Source: Leifsonia xyli
GTDB lineage: Bacteria > Actinomycetota > Actinomycetes > Actinomycetales > Microbacteriaceae
Length of the DNA: 64,000 nucleotides
Reading direction: 5' to 3'
Assembly (NCBI GenBank): GCA_003243275.1
Contig: QFQR01000005.1
Span: forward strand, 160,592 to 224,591
The position numbers and the translations under genes are program-made. Shown here piece by piece: positions 25,668 to 34,818 of this stretch (its first letter is position 1; each line of letters starts with the position of its first letter). The notes below the pieces were generated by a model, which saw nothing but the letters and a program-made list of their open reading frames with translations, was not told the origin of the DNA and ran no database searches.

Positions 25668-27335
25668 TCAGGCGAAAGGTAGGCGCGCCGGGTCCAGGTT
25701 GTTCGCCGCGTAGAAGCCGAGAATCCGTTCGCGAGCGCGATCGTCGCGGCCGAGCCCAAGATGCTTCAGCGCGTTGGTGGAGAAGACCTTCGCGCGGGCG
25801 GCGTCGGACATGCCGCAGTCGTCCTTCAGGAAGGCGTCGACCTTGATGATGTACTCTTCGTAGCCCGGCTCCTTGCCGAGCATGATCCAGTCGCTGCCAA
25901 ACGCCATATGCTCGACGTCAGGGTCAAATTCGGCGACGTAGCGTCGGAATGCGGCCGCGATCCGGGCGCGCTCGGAGTCCTTGGACGTCAGGACCTCCGA
26001 CAGATAGCTGATGTCCCTGAGCACGTGGCGTTCCCGGTTCGCCTTGATGTAGCGGCCGATGGTCCACTCCCAGCTGCCTTCCGGCAGCGTGTCGGGCCCG
26101 CCCTCCGAATGTTGATCGAACCGGCCAAAATGCGCGAGGCAGACCCTTAGCCGGGGATGCCGTTCGAACACCGGTATCCAGAAAGCGGTGTCTGCGCGCA
26201 GCGCGAAGTCCTTGTTGGCGCCGTTCGAGCCGTAGGCGTGCGCCAGGATCGGCGCGTCGAGCTCTTCGCACAATTGGTAGAGGGCCTCGAGCGCCTCATC
26301 GAGTTTCTTGGGCAGCCCGCGAGGAATGTCCTGAAGGATCCGCTCCGGGAATGGGCCGACGTTGTTCGAGGCCCGAAAACCCATGGGGGGATAGAGTTTG
26401 ACGCCGAGGAATCCGTGCTCGGTCAGCGCGGTGCGCGCCACCTCGAGCGGGCTGACCGGATCTTTTCCTTCCCGAAAATAGACCTCTCGCAGCGGATCGA
26501 ACCCAAAGTAGCCATGGACGGCAGGACCGGTCGGCCGCTTCGAGATCGCGCCCATGACGGCGACCTGGTCGGAGAGCGACGAGCCGACCGACTCTCGGAG
26601 CCAGCGATCGTAGTCGACCATCGCCGGACACAGCAGGATCGGCGTGTACCCCTCCCGCGTGGTGTCGGCCGTCAGCTGGTCGACCAGCGCATGCCGATAC
26701 ATCGTGAAGAGGGCGAACCAGCGGATGTAGCCGCCAAGGTCGGTCGAGGACGCAGCCGCCCGTTCGGCCATGACGCGCGCCGAGGGCGGCCCATGTCCCG
26801 CGATGTCGAGAGATTTCATTTCGACCCCGGAGGCCTCCCGGAACGCGTCGAGGATCCGGTCATCGGCGGACCGCTGCGCGGGCGTTGCCTTGATGGTGGG
26901 CTCACTGAGGCGACGCTGGACTTTCAGGAGGAAGGCTTCGGCGCCGTCGATTGCGGAGGCGCGAGCCGCGGCGACGCTTGCTGACCGGACCCGTTTGGTG
27001 GCTACGCCCTTCAGGTAGGCGAGTTCTGCCTCCGCGTCCGGCGCCTTGCCGGCTCCGAGAATCTCGATGAACAGCTGAATCACCCGGTCGCGCAGCGTCG
27101 GCTCCTGGATGTTCAGCAGCTTGGGCTCCGCGGTCTTTGGATAGTGCTCAAGGACCACGTAGTTCAGGAACCGGGTCGCTGGCAGGTCGGACGCGTTGAA
27201 CACGTGGCAATGGGCGTCGACCAGCAGCACGCCGTTCGGCGCCGCCGGCGGACGCCACTGCCTGGGATCGCACCCCATCAGGGACGACGCCGCGAGCGCG
27301 GCGATCCCCTGGAGAATGTCGCGGCGCGCGGGCAT
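25668..27335 (-). CDS. amidohydrolase-family protein with lipoprotein/Tat-like signal
   Basis: A 555-residue metal-dependent hydrolase. The N-terminus has RRDILQGIAALAASSLMGC, a twin-arginine-like stretch ending in a lipobox Cys. Metal motifs of the amidohydrolase (TIM-barrel) superfamily are visible: VDAHCHVF early, LAHAYGSNGANKDFALR, VCLAHFGRF, and FGSDWIM near the end. Substrate is not apparent; the family includes 2-pyrone-4,6-dicarboxylate and decarboxylase-type members. It is convergent with the LOG-EEP-PLD-peptidase operon, about 230 bp away, and could belong to the same accessory block. Confidence 0.75.
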   Translation of the reverse strand: MPARRDILQGIAALAASSLMGCDPRQWRPPAAPNGVLLVDAHCHVFNASDLPATRFLNYVVLEHYPKTAEPKLLNIQEPTLRDRVIQLFIEILGAGKAPDAEAELAYLKGVATKRVRSASVAAARASAIDGAEAFLLKVQRRLSEPTIKATPAQRSADDRILDAFREASGVEMKSLDIAGHGPPSARVMAERAAASSTDLGGYIRWFALFTMYRHALVDQLTADTTREGYTPILLCPAMVDYDRWLRESVGSSLSDQVAVMGAISKRPTGPAVHGYFGFDPLREVYFREGKDPVSPLEVARTALTEHGFLGVKLYPPMGFRASNNVGPFPERILQDIPRGLPKKLDEALEALYQLCEELDAPILAHAYGSNGANKDFALRADTAFWIPVFERHPRLRVCLAHFGRFDQHSEGGPDTLPEGSWEWTIGRYIKANRERHVLRDISYLSEVLTSKDSERARIAAAFRRYVAEFDPDVEHMAFGSDWIMLGKEPGYEEYIIKVDAFLKDDCGMSDAARAKVFSTNALKHLGLGRDDRARERILGFYAANNLDPARLPFA

Positions 27336-27390
27336 CCCGGCGCCCTAGCGTCCGGAAACATGGTCATGCGCCGGCGCGTGCCCATCGGCC

Positions 27391-28236
27391 ATGCAGGCTC
27401 CCCCCGAAGCCGGGCGCTCCACCACAGAGCGCTTGAGGTTGCATTCTGAGCATGACGCACGCGTTCTGTCACCTCCATCGTCGGTCGGCGTCGAACTGGC
27501 CGCGGACCGACGTCGGGCATATCGCAAGCTGAACGAAGTTCTGGTATTGTTCCGAGCGTTGCATGTCCGCCCGTCCAGCCTGGCGGAATTGGCGGGAGGA
27601 TGTTCCGTGCGCCAGCAAGATCGTTCCGAGCTCGATGAGGCGATCGTCGCCTGCTACCGCCTGGGGGATGGCGTGCGCGAGCGGGAGCGCATGTGGTGGC
27701 TGGCGGAAGAGCTCTCCTTCGCGGACCTGCTGGAGCGCGTCGGCCAGGCGCGAATGGCGGACGGCAAGAGGCATCCTCATCAGAGACGGCTGCCGCAGCG
27801 CGTCCTGGATGCGTGTTCAGCGGGGCTAAGAGCGGCCGAACGCGACATCCGCGCCGCTCCGCGGTTCCACCATCTCATCACGATCGTCGATTCGATATTC
27901 GCGCCGATCCGGGGGGCGGGCGAGCTCGCTGTCTACGACGCAGCCGACCGGCTCCGGCACCGGCTCGGCCTGGAATCCGAGAACCTCGTCTATCTTCACG
28001 CTGGGGCAAGGATCGGGGCCCGCCGGCTGGCGGGCGGAAGGCTCGCCAACGACGACGGGTGGTCGATCCTGCATTCCCAGTTGCCTAGCGGACTGCAGGT
28101 GTTGTCCACGCATGAGGCCGAGGACGTGCTCTGCATCTTCAAGGACGAACTGTTTGGATCGCCTGTCGCGGTTCGCGCCCGATGGGCCCGAACGATGGGG
28201 TCGCCGTGCGCTGACGGCCCGCGGTCGGCATGCTGA
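27391..28236 (+). CDS. conserved-looking hypothetical protein
   Basis: A frame of 281 codons with the local codon bias. The middle (LRAAERDIRAAPRFHHLITIVDSIFAPIRGAGELAVYDAADRLRHRLG) and ENLVYLHAGARIGARRL read like a folded protein, possibly helix-hairpin-helix-like in the GAGELAVYDAADRL segment. I do not recognise the family. The start is uncertain and the C-terminus (beyond about residue 250) degenerates into low-information sequence, so it may be truncated. It overlaps nothing and sits upstream-divergent to the amidohydrolase. Confidence 0.45.
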   Translation: MQAPPEAGRSTTERLRLHSEHDARVLSPPSSVGVELAADRRRAYRKLNEVLVLFRALHVRPSSLAELAGGCSVRQQDRSELDEAIVACYRLGDGVRERERMWWLAEELSFADLLERVGQARMADGKRHPHQRRLPQRVLDACSAGLRAAERDIRAAPRFHHLITIVDSIFAPIRGAGELAVYDAADRLRHRLGLESENLVYLHAGARIGARRLAGGRLANDDGWSILHSQLPSGLQVLSTHEAEDVLCIFKDELFGSPVAVRARWARTMGSPCADGPRSAC

Positions 28237-28688
28237 CCGCGCCGTCCGAGCGAGCCTTCGCTCAGGAGGCCTCGAGCCGTTCGTCGAGGGTTTACCGGGC
28301 GACTCGATCTGGGCGGGGCGCCGGGGCATGCCGCCGTCGTTGGTCTCGCAGGAGAGCCTGATCGTGACGACTTGAATGGGCCGGCGGGGAGCCTGACCCG
28401 CCCGCGATGGGAGGAGCGCCTCGTCGTCGCGAGGCCCCATGGCCCTGTGGGCAGACCAGAACATCCGCGTTTGACACGGTTCACCGGCCTTTTACGGCCA
28501 TAGCGGCGATGTATAGTGGCCGCTAGTGCTGCGACTCCAAGCTTCTATTGCTCGCCAGGTCTGGGAGCGTGAAGGGGCGACCGCGCCGTGGCGCGCACTA
28601 GGACGCGCTCCTGAAGAAAGACTGTTATTTAGATCTTACTTCAAGGAGTGGACTCAATATAATTTTAAAAAATCTTAAAGAGGAGCGC
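28237..28688. other. non-coding stretch leading into a low-GC island
   Basis: No gene is recognised. GC content falls sharply after about 28610, and the last 80 bp before the next gene are strongly AT-rich, ending in AAAGAGGAG, a strong ribosome-binding site 5 nt before the ATG at 28689. Confidence 0.5.
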
Positions 28689-29573
28689 ATGAAAGAGTTT
28701 TTAGTCAAGCTGACTGCCGTTGATTGGAAGGATTGGCGGGTCCGTTGGATACTCGGCGCGCCTGCCGTAGCAATTGTCATTAGTATCATTATTTACGAGT
28801 TCTACCCGGAAGCGACTGATGCGACCAAGTTTGCGGGCGCTTTGTTCGCGTCATGGGTTAGTGGTCTTGCTATCACGGTTTTTGTTACGCTAATTATTTC
28901 AATCGTAACGCTCGCGAGGCCGGATCAAGATGTATTTGAAGCCCGCGCGAGAAATCTTCTTCGTAGACAAACGGGTCCTCATATCGATTATATTATTCAA
29001 CAGCTGCAGAAAATATTGGAACCATATTGCGATGTTGCGTATAGAGTGATGGAAATCACGGAATATGACGAGAAGCATGGGGTGTTTCGGATAAATCAGA
29101 CGACAATTAATGATGTTAAAAGTTACTTGAACGATATGCCCGTCAAATTTGACTCAGAAATAGTTTACGCAGACGGAACGCCGGCTCCTGAAGGGCGAGA
29201 AAGCTGTTCTCTTACCTTTTTGAAGGTGCAGGGCGAAGAGGTTGGCGCCTCAGAGACATTCAAAACCGAGTTTAGGCGTAAATTCGATATGCTTATTTTG
29301 CCAAACCGAGTGTGCAGAATTGAGCACAGAATGGTCTATTGGGTGAAGGCGGGAGAAGAGCAAAACAGGCATAGGCCGACGAGGTACACGAATGCATTGG
29401 AGGTAATCGTCAAGAATCATCTGCCGTCTAAACAGGTCATCGTTGTCCATCCGTCGTTGAATGGTAAGGAGACGAAAATGCCAATCGACGTCGGCGGCGA
29501 ATTGACCGTGGTCAAAATGTCAGGGCTGGAGCCCGGTGACTTTGTGTACGACTTTAACCTGGTGCTAGGTTGA
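28689..29573 (+). CDS. low-GC two-helix membrane protein with beta-rich cytosolic domain
   Basis: A 294-residue protein, clearly lower in GC and different in codon use from everything around it. Two adjacent membrane helices (residues about 20-37 WILGAPAVAIVISIIIYEF and about 48-76 GALFASWVSGLAITVFVTLI) are followed by a soluble domain with many predicted beta strands (SEIVYADGTPAPEGRESCSL, KFDMLILPNRVCRIEHRMVYW, KQVIVVHPS). This architecture resembles two-helix membrane effectors of bacterial immunity (for example CBASS Cap15-like or SAVED-associated 2TM), but I see no specific motif. It has its own strong RBS and downstream terminator, so it is a single-gene unit, probably acquired by transfer. 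Confidence 0.7.
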   Translation: MKEFLVKLTAVDWKDWRVRWILGAPAVAIVISIIIYEFYPEATDATKFAGALFASWVSGLAITVFVTLIISIVTLARPDQDVFEARARNLLRRQTGPHIDYIIQQLQKILEPYCDVAYRVMEITEYDEKHGVFRINQTTINDVKSYLNDMPVKFDSEIVYADGTPAPEGRESCSLTFLKVQGEEVGASETFKTEFRRKFDMLILPNRVCRIEHRMVYWVKAGEEQNRHRPTRYTNALEVIVKNHLPSKQVIVVHPSLNGKETKMPIDVGGELTVVKMSGLEPGDFVYDFNLVLG

Positions 29574-29682
29574 ATCACCCCAAGCTTCGGTTTATGTAGA
29601 TATCAACGATCTGATTGGAGCATGAACGTGCGCTACGGAGATGAATACGGGGTCTAAGTCCCTGTTTTTGCTGAGAAATAGC

Positions 29683-29716
29683 AAAGGCCCGCTTCGGCGG
29701 GCCTTCTGTTTTTTGG
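29683..29716 (+). terminator. Rho-independent terminator
   Basis: AAGGCCCGC-TTCG-GCGGGCCTT forms a perfect stem with a UUCG tetraloop, followed by CTGTTTTTT. It lies about 110 bp downstream of the low-GC membrane gene and would end its transcript. Confidence 0.85.
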
Positions 29717-29897
29717 GCCCGCTCCCATGCTTCGCCATGCGGTCATCGGCATGTCGGCCGAGCTCGCGAGCGTCGACGGGCGGAATGGCGGGTTTCCGCT
29801 GCCGTACGGCCGCGGCGACGAAGCGCATCGCGGCTCGACACAGGACTCGCGCGGCCCGGTCGGACGTCCGACGAGCAGAACGGCCAGCTTTGGCGCG

Positions 29898-30215
29898 TCA
29901 GTCCAGGCCCGCTCTTTTGCGCATGGCTTTCCAGTTCGCCTTGATCTCCTCCAGCCGACCGACCGGTGCGGCGCAGGGTTGAGCGGCCGCGCTCAGCGCC
30001 TGATCCTTCATCAACCGATGGCTGGCCTCGTCGGTGAGACCCATCGCGTCGGCCATCGCGGTCGCCACTTGGGCCGCGACATCCGGCTGTTCGATATCGC
30101 AGGCGACAGCTTGACCAGCGACATAGCCGAGCTGCCGCAGCAGTTGGGCGTCGTCAGTGGGCTGAGCGACGACGGGCTGCGCGGCCAGCATCACGAACGT
30201 CAGCGCTCGTCTCAT
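29898..30215 (-). CDS. small secreted hypothetical protein
   Basis: A 105-residue protein with a short signal peptide (MRRALTFVMLAAQPVVAQ) and a helical mature part (QLLRQLGYVAGQAVACDIEQ ... KANWKAMRKRAGLD) with two cysteines that could form a disulphide. The pattern resembles small periplasmic proteins of Rhizobiales of unknown function. The frame is open to 30287, but the ATG at 30215 places the signal peptide at the start. The opposite-strand frame 29727-30221 is a shadow. Confidence 0.55.
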   Translation of the reverse strand: MRRALTFVMLAAQPVVAQPTDDAQLLRQLGYVAGQAVACDIEQPDVAAQVATAMADAMGLTDEASHRLMKDQALSAAAQPCAAPVGRLEEIKANWKAMRKRAGLD

Positions 30216-30540
30216 CGATGAGTTCCGGTTCGATCCGCGCGCAAACCAAGACGATTTGAGGCGCCATTGCGGACGAACGGTCGCCACGGTCGTTCTCTCC
30301 TTCCGCGCATCGGCGTCGATCAGCCGTCAGACGTTCAGACTGCGGACCTGATCGTCGATCATGTCGCTTCGGGCTTCTGTTGCTCATCCATCAAGCCGCG
30401 CAGGCGCTTTTGCCATGGCGGTCGTGCCCCCTCAACCGAGGAGCGGCGCATGCCGTCGACAACGCGCAGTGGACAGCCCGCTCGCCCACAAGCGCGACGA
30501 TGGCGCGGCCCGCCGACCTCGGCTATCTTCCGAACGAAGC
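30216..30540. other. short-ORF region without recognised gene
   Basis: Overlapping frames exist on both strands but none shows family-like sequence. I see no repeat or RNA gene. Confidence 0.35.
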
Positions 30541-30900
30541 ATGAACATGTGTCTGGGCGAATGGTCGCCCGACCGTCCCCATGAGGCCTGGCGTGGTCGC
30601 GAACCGCAGTGTGAGCCGGTCGTCAGGATCGCCGCGATCGTGGTGGAGCGCGCGGAGGACCCTGATGCGCTCGCGACCTTGCTGAAGCGGCTCGACCTCG
30701 GCGTCCCTGAGGCGGCCCTTGCGTTGGCGGCGCTGCCCGTCACGCTGTCGCGCGGTCAGCTGCTGCAGCTGTGGAGGGCGGGCCTGACCTCGGCCGAAGA
30801 CATTGCGGCCGCTACGCACGAGGAACTCGAACAGCTGATCGGCAGAACCGGCAGCGGGCTGCTCGAAGAGTTGCGCGAGGCTGCGGACGAGTATGCGTGA
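30541..30900 (+). CDS. small helix-hairpin-helix protein, possibly a helicase C-terminal fragment
   Basis: A 119-residue protein. The C-terminal 75 residues (LLKRLDLGVPEAALALAALP, then LLQLWRAGLTSAEDIAAATH and EELEQLIGRTGSGLLEEL) resemble the HhH-containing tail of large DEAD/DEAH-box helicases of the Hel308/Lhr style. No helicase motor domains precede it, so it is either a stand-alone HhH protein or the surviving tail of a decayed helicase. A DEDDh exonuclease gene follows 42 bp later in the same direction, which suggests a nucleic-acid role for both. Confidence 0.5.
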   Translation: MNMCLGEWSPDRPHEAWRGREPQCEPVVRIAAIVVERAEDPDALATLLKRLDLGVPEAALALAALPVTLSRGQLLQLWRAGLTSAEDIAAATHEELEQLIGRTGSGLLEELREAADEYA

Positions 30901-30942
30901 GGGCGCTGCGATCTTGGATCCGCGGATCGCGGCGTGGCTCGC

Positions 30943-31641
30943 ATGAACGAGGGCGATCGCTTCGCCGCGGCGAGGCAGATCGCCGTTGTCGACGTCGAGA
31001 CCACCGGACTGGATCCGCGGACGGATCGGGTCGTCTCGATCGCCATTCTTGCGCTCGACCTGTCAGAGTTTGTGTCGAACGGCGGCGGGCGGATCGACCG
31101 ACTGACGGCCAGGTTCAATCCAGGACGCAAGATACCGGCTGCGGCTTCGCGCGTTCATGGGATTTACGACCGGGACGTCGCCGCGGCCGACCGCTTCGAG
31201 GCGGACGCGGCCGCGATCGCCGGGTTCATCGGCTCCCGCACGATCGTCGGGCACAACTGCGACTTCGATGTCGAGTTCCTGAAGGCGGAGTTCGTTCGCG
31301 CGACAGGCGGATTTCCGCTCGCCGGCAATCGCCGGCTGTGCACGATGAAGGCGATGAGCGAGGTCCACGGACGACGCGTCTCGCTCGACGAAGCCTGCCG
31401 TCTGGTCGGAACCCCCGGGCGAAAAGGCGCAGCGCACGATGCGCTGGAGGATGTGCTTCTGACGCTTCAGGTGGCGGGAGGCGTCGTGAAGATGCGGCGG
31501 ATGCTGCAGGTAAATGCGCCGGCGTCCCGAGCGCGCGCTCCTGCGGAGCCGACGGCCGAATCGACGACCGGACCAAATTGGGCGCTTGTCCTGTGGATCG
31601 GTTTCCTGGCCATCGTCGCGCTCATCGTGGCCCTGAGCTGA
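30943..31641 (+). CDS. DEDDh 3'-5' exonuclease (DnaQ-like) with C-terminal membrane helix
   Basis: A 232-residue protein. The exonuclease fold shows all acidic motifs: VVDVETTGLD (Exo I, DxE), VGHNCDFDVEFL (Exo II), and GAAHDALEDVLLT (Exo III, HxAxxD), residues about 15-165. After a low-complexity Ala/Pro/Arg linker the last 22 residues (LVLWIGFLAIVALIVALS) are a hydrophobic helix, so the enzyme is probably tail-anchored in the inner membrane, which is unusual for DnaQ-type exonucleases. The ATG at 30943 is preferred; a GTG at 30934 is in frame. It follows the HhH gene closely. Confidence 0.82.
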   Translation: MNEGDRFAAARQIAVVDVETTGLDPRTDRVVSIAILALDLSEFVSNGGGRIDRLTARFNPGRKIPAAASRVHGIYDRDVAAADRFEADAAAIAGFIGSRTIVGHNCDFDVEFLKAEFVRATGGFPLAGNRRLCTMKAMSEVHGRRVSLDEACRLVGTPGRKGAAHDALEDVLLTLQVAGGVVKMRRMLQVNAPASRARAPAEPTAESTTGPNWALVLWIGFLAIVALIVALS

Positions 31642-31871
31642 CCAGCTGAAGCGCCGTTCGCCGTCGGAGAGATCGGCTTGCGGCGTCGGCGGCGCCTTCC
31701 CATATTTCTCGCGACGGCATTGTCTCAGAGCCCCGCGTCTTAGCCATTTTGACGCCGTCGGCATGAACCCTTGGCGGCGGGAGCCGAGGTCCCGAAACCG
31801 ATCGCAGGATCGGTCGTGGCCTCGTGCATCCGCGATTCCTCGGCCCGCCTGCAGACCCAAGGAGACTGGGT

Positions 31872-32069
31872 TTGCCCCACTCTGAGAAACTGAAACTTGC
31901 CGTCGACCTGACCTGCGCGATGGCGGCCGCTGCGTCTGCCGCCGCCTGCGCCGATCCAGGCGGCTCATCGACGTCTACGGCGATCTTCGTCGCCGTCACC
32001 TCGACGATCGCCGCCATGGGCGGCGCAGCGGCGTTCCTGCTCCTTCTCGACGACCGACACAAAGACTGA
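31872..32069 (+). CDS. small membrane protein
   Basis: A 65-codon frame starting at TTG, 7 nt after an AAGGAG. It encodes a charged start (MPHSEKLKLAV), a hydrophobic Ala-rich segment, a second helix (FVAVTSTIAAMGGAAAFLLLL) and a charged end (DDRHKD). The good ribosome-binding site and two-helix pattern support it; no family is recognised. Confidence 0.4.
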   Translation: MPHSEKLKLAVDLTCAMAAAASAAACADPGGSSTSTAIFVAVTSTIAAMGGAAAFLLLLDDRHKD

Positions 32070-32189
32070 CGGAGGGCGTTCCCGTCCGGCCCTCGATGGC
32101 GAGCGGCCGGACGGCGATCGCCGCGCACAAGAGAATGCGGCGGCCGACGTTGGGCCGCCGCTGAAACCTGCGCCGCCGGGCGTCTGGAC

Positions 32190-32846
32190 CTACTCGTCCT
32201 CTTCGTCTTCGCCGCGGTCGAAGAAGTCGAAATCCTCGCGTTCAATCGCGGCCTCGACCATAGCTTTCATCGGAAAGGCGACGCGCAGCCTGCGGGTAGA
32301 GGGGTCGATCAGCTCCCCTATCGCAACCTCTCTGGCTTCGAACCGGAGCTCGAAGCTCGCCTCGACGCTTCCCTTCAGATTGGCCGCCGTGAGTTCGACG
32401 TCGACGACGAACGGGCCGGCGTCGTGCGGGTCGACGGTCGCGACGCCGGCGAGCTCCCAGACACGGTTGTGACGGAAATCCTCGCAATGGATCTCGAGCC
32501 TCGGTCCTCCATCCGGCTTTACGGCGAACGACATGTCGTGGCGGACGACGCGAGGCGGATATATGTCCTGGATATTCCACAGGTGAGCGGCGATCCGGTA
32601 GGGATCGGGACGGCGAGGGACAGGGCCGGACAGCGGCGCGAAGGCGAAGCGATCGTGGAGACGCCCGTTCCGGGCCTCGACATGGACGATGAGGTTTATC
32701 GCCTGCAGCGGCCCCCTGTTCTCGATCAGGAGCTTGAACGGTATTTGGACGTACTGGGTCTCGATCAGGGTCGGCAGCCGATCGGCGAAGGCAGGGAGGC
32801 CCGCGACATAGGCGTCGTAGTCGTCATCGTAGCTGTGATCGACCAT
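32190..32846 (-). CDS. beta-rich hypothetical protein, possibly N-terminally truncated
   Basis: A 218-residue soluble protein with alternating strands (VQIPFKLLIENRGPLQAINL, FVVDVELTAANLKGSVEASF) and an acidic tail (DFFDRGEDEEDE). I do not recognise the family; it has the look of a C-terminal immunoglobulin-like or effector-accessory domain. Upstream of the ATG the frame remains open for 22 more codons (RNPRQENGRGQFGLAIG) down to a TAG, with coding-like composition but no start codon, so the 5' part of a longer gene may have been lost. Confidence 0.5.
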   Translation of the reverse strand: MVDHSYDDDYDAYVAGLPAFADRLPTLIETQYVQIPFKLLIENRGPLQAINLIVHVEARNGRLHDRFAFAPLSGPVPRRPDPYRIAAHLWNIQDIYPPRVVRHDMSFAVKPDGGPRLEIHCEDFRHNRVWELAGVATVDPHDAGPFVVDVELTAANLKGSVEASFELRFEAREVAIGELIDPSTRRLRVAFPMKAMVEAAIEREDFDFFDRGEDEEDE

Positions 32847-33421
32847 GCCGATCGCCAGGCCGAACTGGCCCCGCCCGTTCTCCTGACGCGGGTTGCGGCG
32901 TTTGCCCGGCTATCACCTGTGCTACCCCAACCGCCGGCGCGCTTCGTCGGCCTTCACGCTTTTCGTCGAGACACTGCGGTTCCGGGGAGGGTGACGCCTC
33001 AGCCAGACGAGCGTGGGGCGAAGGTCCGAATTCGGCGGTGGCGCTGGTGACAGCTCCTGGTGCATCCCAGCCGGATGATCTCGTCCCGGGTTTGACCCAT
33101 AGCCGCCGCCCGGACCGTCCGCTATCGAACCGCCAAGTTTTGAGGCTCAGAAGCTCCGATTTTCACACCTAAGGACGGTTACGATCCGCGACGCGGCTCC
33201 GCGTATCGATGATGATGGGTCAAAGCGCGTGTCGAATGGTTCGCCCGCGCCGAAAGGCCGACGTCGGGCGGCGCTGGTCTGGCCATGGCCGCCGCGGACG
33301 CAAAGTCCAGCATGCGCGTCAAACTCGAGAACGCTACTGAGCCGAGGGGACTGGTCGTGTCGCTCCTGCTACCGCTCGGCGTCGCGCGATGAATCGCAAC
33401 TGTCGGCGAGGAAGCCAAGCC
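32847..33421. other. region without recognised gene
   Basis: About 570 bp with only shadow-type frames. No repeat, tRNA or family-like segment was found. The final part should hold the promoter of the small DMT transporter gene. Confidence 0.4.
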
Positions 33422-33859
33422 ATGTCTACGCTGCTCGCGTCCTGGACGACCTGGGCGTTGCTCGCCGCCGTCTTCGCCGCGCTGACCGCGATCTTCGCCA
33501 AGATCGGCGTCGAAGGCGTCAACTCGGACTTCGCGACGTTCATCCGGACTCTCGTCGTTGTTGGAGCTCTCGGTGCGTTGCTGGCCGCGACGCGCCAATG
33601 GCAGCCGCTTAACTCCATTTCCGGTCGGACCTACGCTTTCCTCGTGTTGTCCGGCCTGGCGACGGGCGCGTCGTGGCTCTGTTACTTCAGGGCGCTCCAG
33701 CTCGGCGACGCCGCTAGGGTCGCGCCGATCGACAAGCTGAGTGTCGTGCTCGTCGCCATCTTCGGGGCGACGCTTCTCGGCGAGAAACTCTCGCTGGTGA
33801 ACTGGATCGGCGTCGCGCTCATCAGTGCTGGGGCGATGTTGGTCGCTTTCAAGAGCTGA
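33422..33859 (+). CDS. single-domain EamA/DMT-family transporter
   Basis: A 145-residue membrane protein with about five helices and the EamA pattern: ALLAAVFAALTAIFAKIGVE at the start, LASGATGASWLCYFRALQLG-like second unit, and DKLSVVLVAIFGATLLGEKLS at the end. It is a half-size DMT protein that would work as a dimer. The start has GAGGAAG upstream. It points towards the convergent AraC gene. Substrate unknown. Confidence 0.8.
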   Translation: MSTLLASWTTWALLAAVFAALTAIFAKIGVEGVNSDFATFIRTLVVVGALGALLAATRQWQPLNSISGRTYAFLVLSGLATGASWLCYFRALQLGDAARVAPIDKLSVVLVAIFGATLLGEKLSLVNWIGVALISAGAMLVAFKS

Positions 33860-33953
33860 CGACCAACTGATCGAGCTTCGAGCTGGGAAGCCAAAACGGC
33901 AGCCGTCTGCGACGCAAGTCGGGGGGCTCGGCAAACTTCCGAACTGACGATCT

Positions 33954-34754
33954 TCAAGCTATGGGGCGTTCCACCGCGGTGCGAGCCAGCATACCCCTCA
34001 ATCCATGCGCGGTGCGGTATCCGACAGCACCTGCCGCTTCTTGCAAAGACTGCCCTTCCGCCTGCCTGATGGCGATGCTGGCCGCTCGCAGCCGTCGGCG
34101 CCACTCGGCGAAGCTCAAGGACACTTCCTCACGAAAGCGCCGGGTCAACGTCCTGCGGCTCAAGCCGACCTCGCTTGCCCATTCGTCGAGGTCGCGCTCG
34201 ATCGCAGGGTCGCGGACAAGCGCGTCGCAGATCCGCCTCAGGCGTGCGTCAGTCGGCATCGGGACGGCGAGCGGCGCGTCGGGCGCCCGTCGGATTTCCG
34301 AGAGCACGATCGTCGACAGCGCGCCGCCACGTCCATTGGGGTCGTAATCGCCCCTCTGTTCCTCCCCCAGCGCCTGAAGGGCGGCGTCGAGCAGGGCTGA
34401 CACCTTCACCACCCGGCACCCTGGCGTGTCCAGATCCTCGCCTTCTGACTCGATATAGGCCGTGCAGAGATCAAGGGGCCCGGTGCAGGCGGCGTCGTGG
34501 ACCACGTTCGCAGCCAGAAGCAGGGCGTGCCCCGTCGGGACAAGCCATGCCGTCTGCTCGGCGCTGACGATCATCAACCCGCTGGTCGCATAGAGAAGCT
34601 GGCTGCGCCGATGGCTGTGCCAGTTCGTGCGGCCGGCCGCTCTCACCCGGCGCCTTAGGACCGCGACCTTGTGGGGCGAGGTCTGCAGTTGAAGGGAGTC
34701 GGTCAGTCTCGCCTGACTCGGCGCGCATTCGGTCCCGCTGGCGCTACCCGTCAT
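33954..34754 (-). CDS. AraC-family transcriptional regulator
   Basis: A 266-residue protein with an N-terminal cupin-like sensing region (GRTNWHSHRRSQLLYATSGLM ... LVPTGHALLLAANVVH) and a C-terminal pair of helix-turn-helix motifs (DLDEWASEVGLSRRTLTRRFREE, then SLQEAAGAVGYRT). It is divergent from the second TonB receptor gene. AraC regulators beside siderophore receptors usually activate uptake when the ferric siderophore is present, so it likely controls the 34.9-42 kb operon. The C-terminus is typical in length. Confidence 0.87.
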   Translation of the reverse strand: MTGSASGTECAPSQARLTDSLQLQTSPHKVAVLRRRVRAAGRTNWHSHRRSQLLYATSGLMIVSAEQTAWLVPTGHALLLAANVVHDAACTGPLDLCTAYIESEGEDLDTPGCRVVKVSALLDAALQALGEEQRGDYDPNGRGGALSTIVLSEIRRAPDAPLAVPMPTDARLRRICDALVRDPAIERDLDEWASEVGLSRRTLTRRFREEVSLSFAEWRRRLRAASIAIRQAEGQSLQEAAGAVGYRTAHGLRGMLARTAVERPIA

Positions 34755-34818
34755 ATCCTGCCTCCCGTCAGTTTGGCCCGACCGTGTTCGACAATGACCC
34801 GACGCTTAGCTCTGCGCC

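Noticed and set aside
32847..33421. Several overlapping frames on both strands
   Set aside because: No family-like sequence, poor starts, and all are Arg-rich shadow types.
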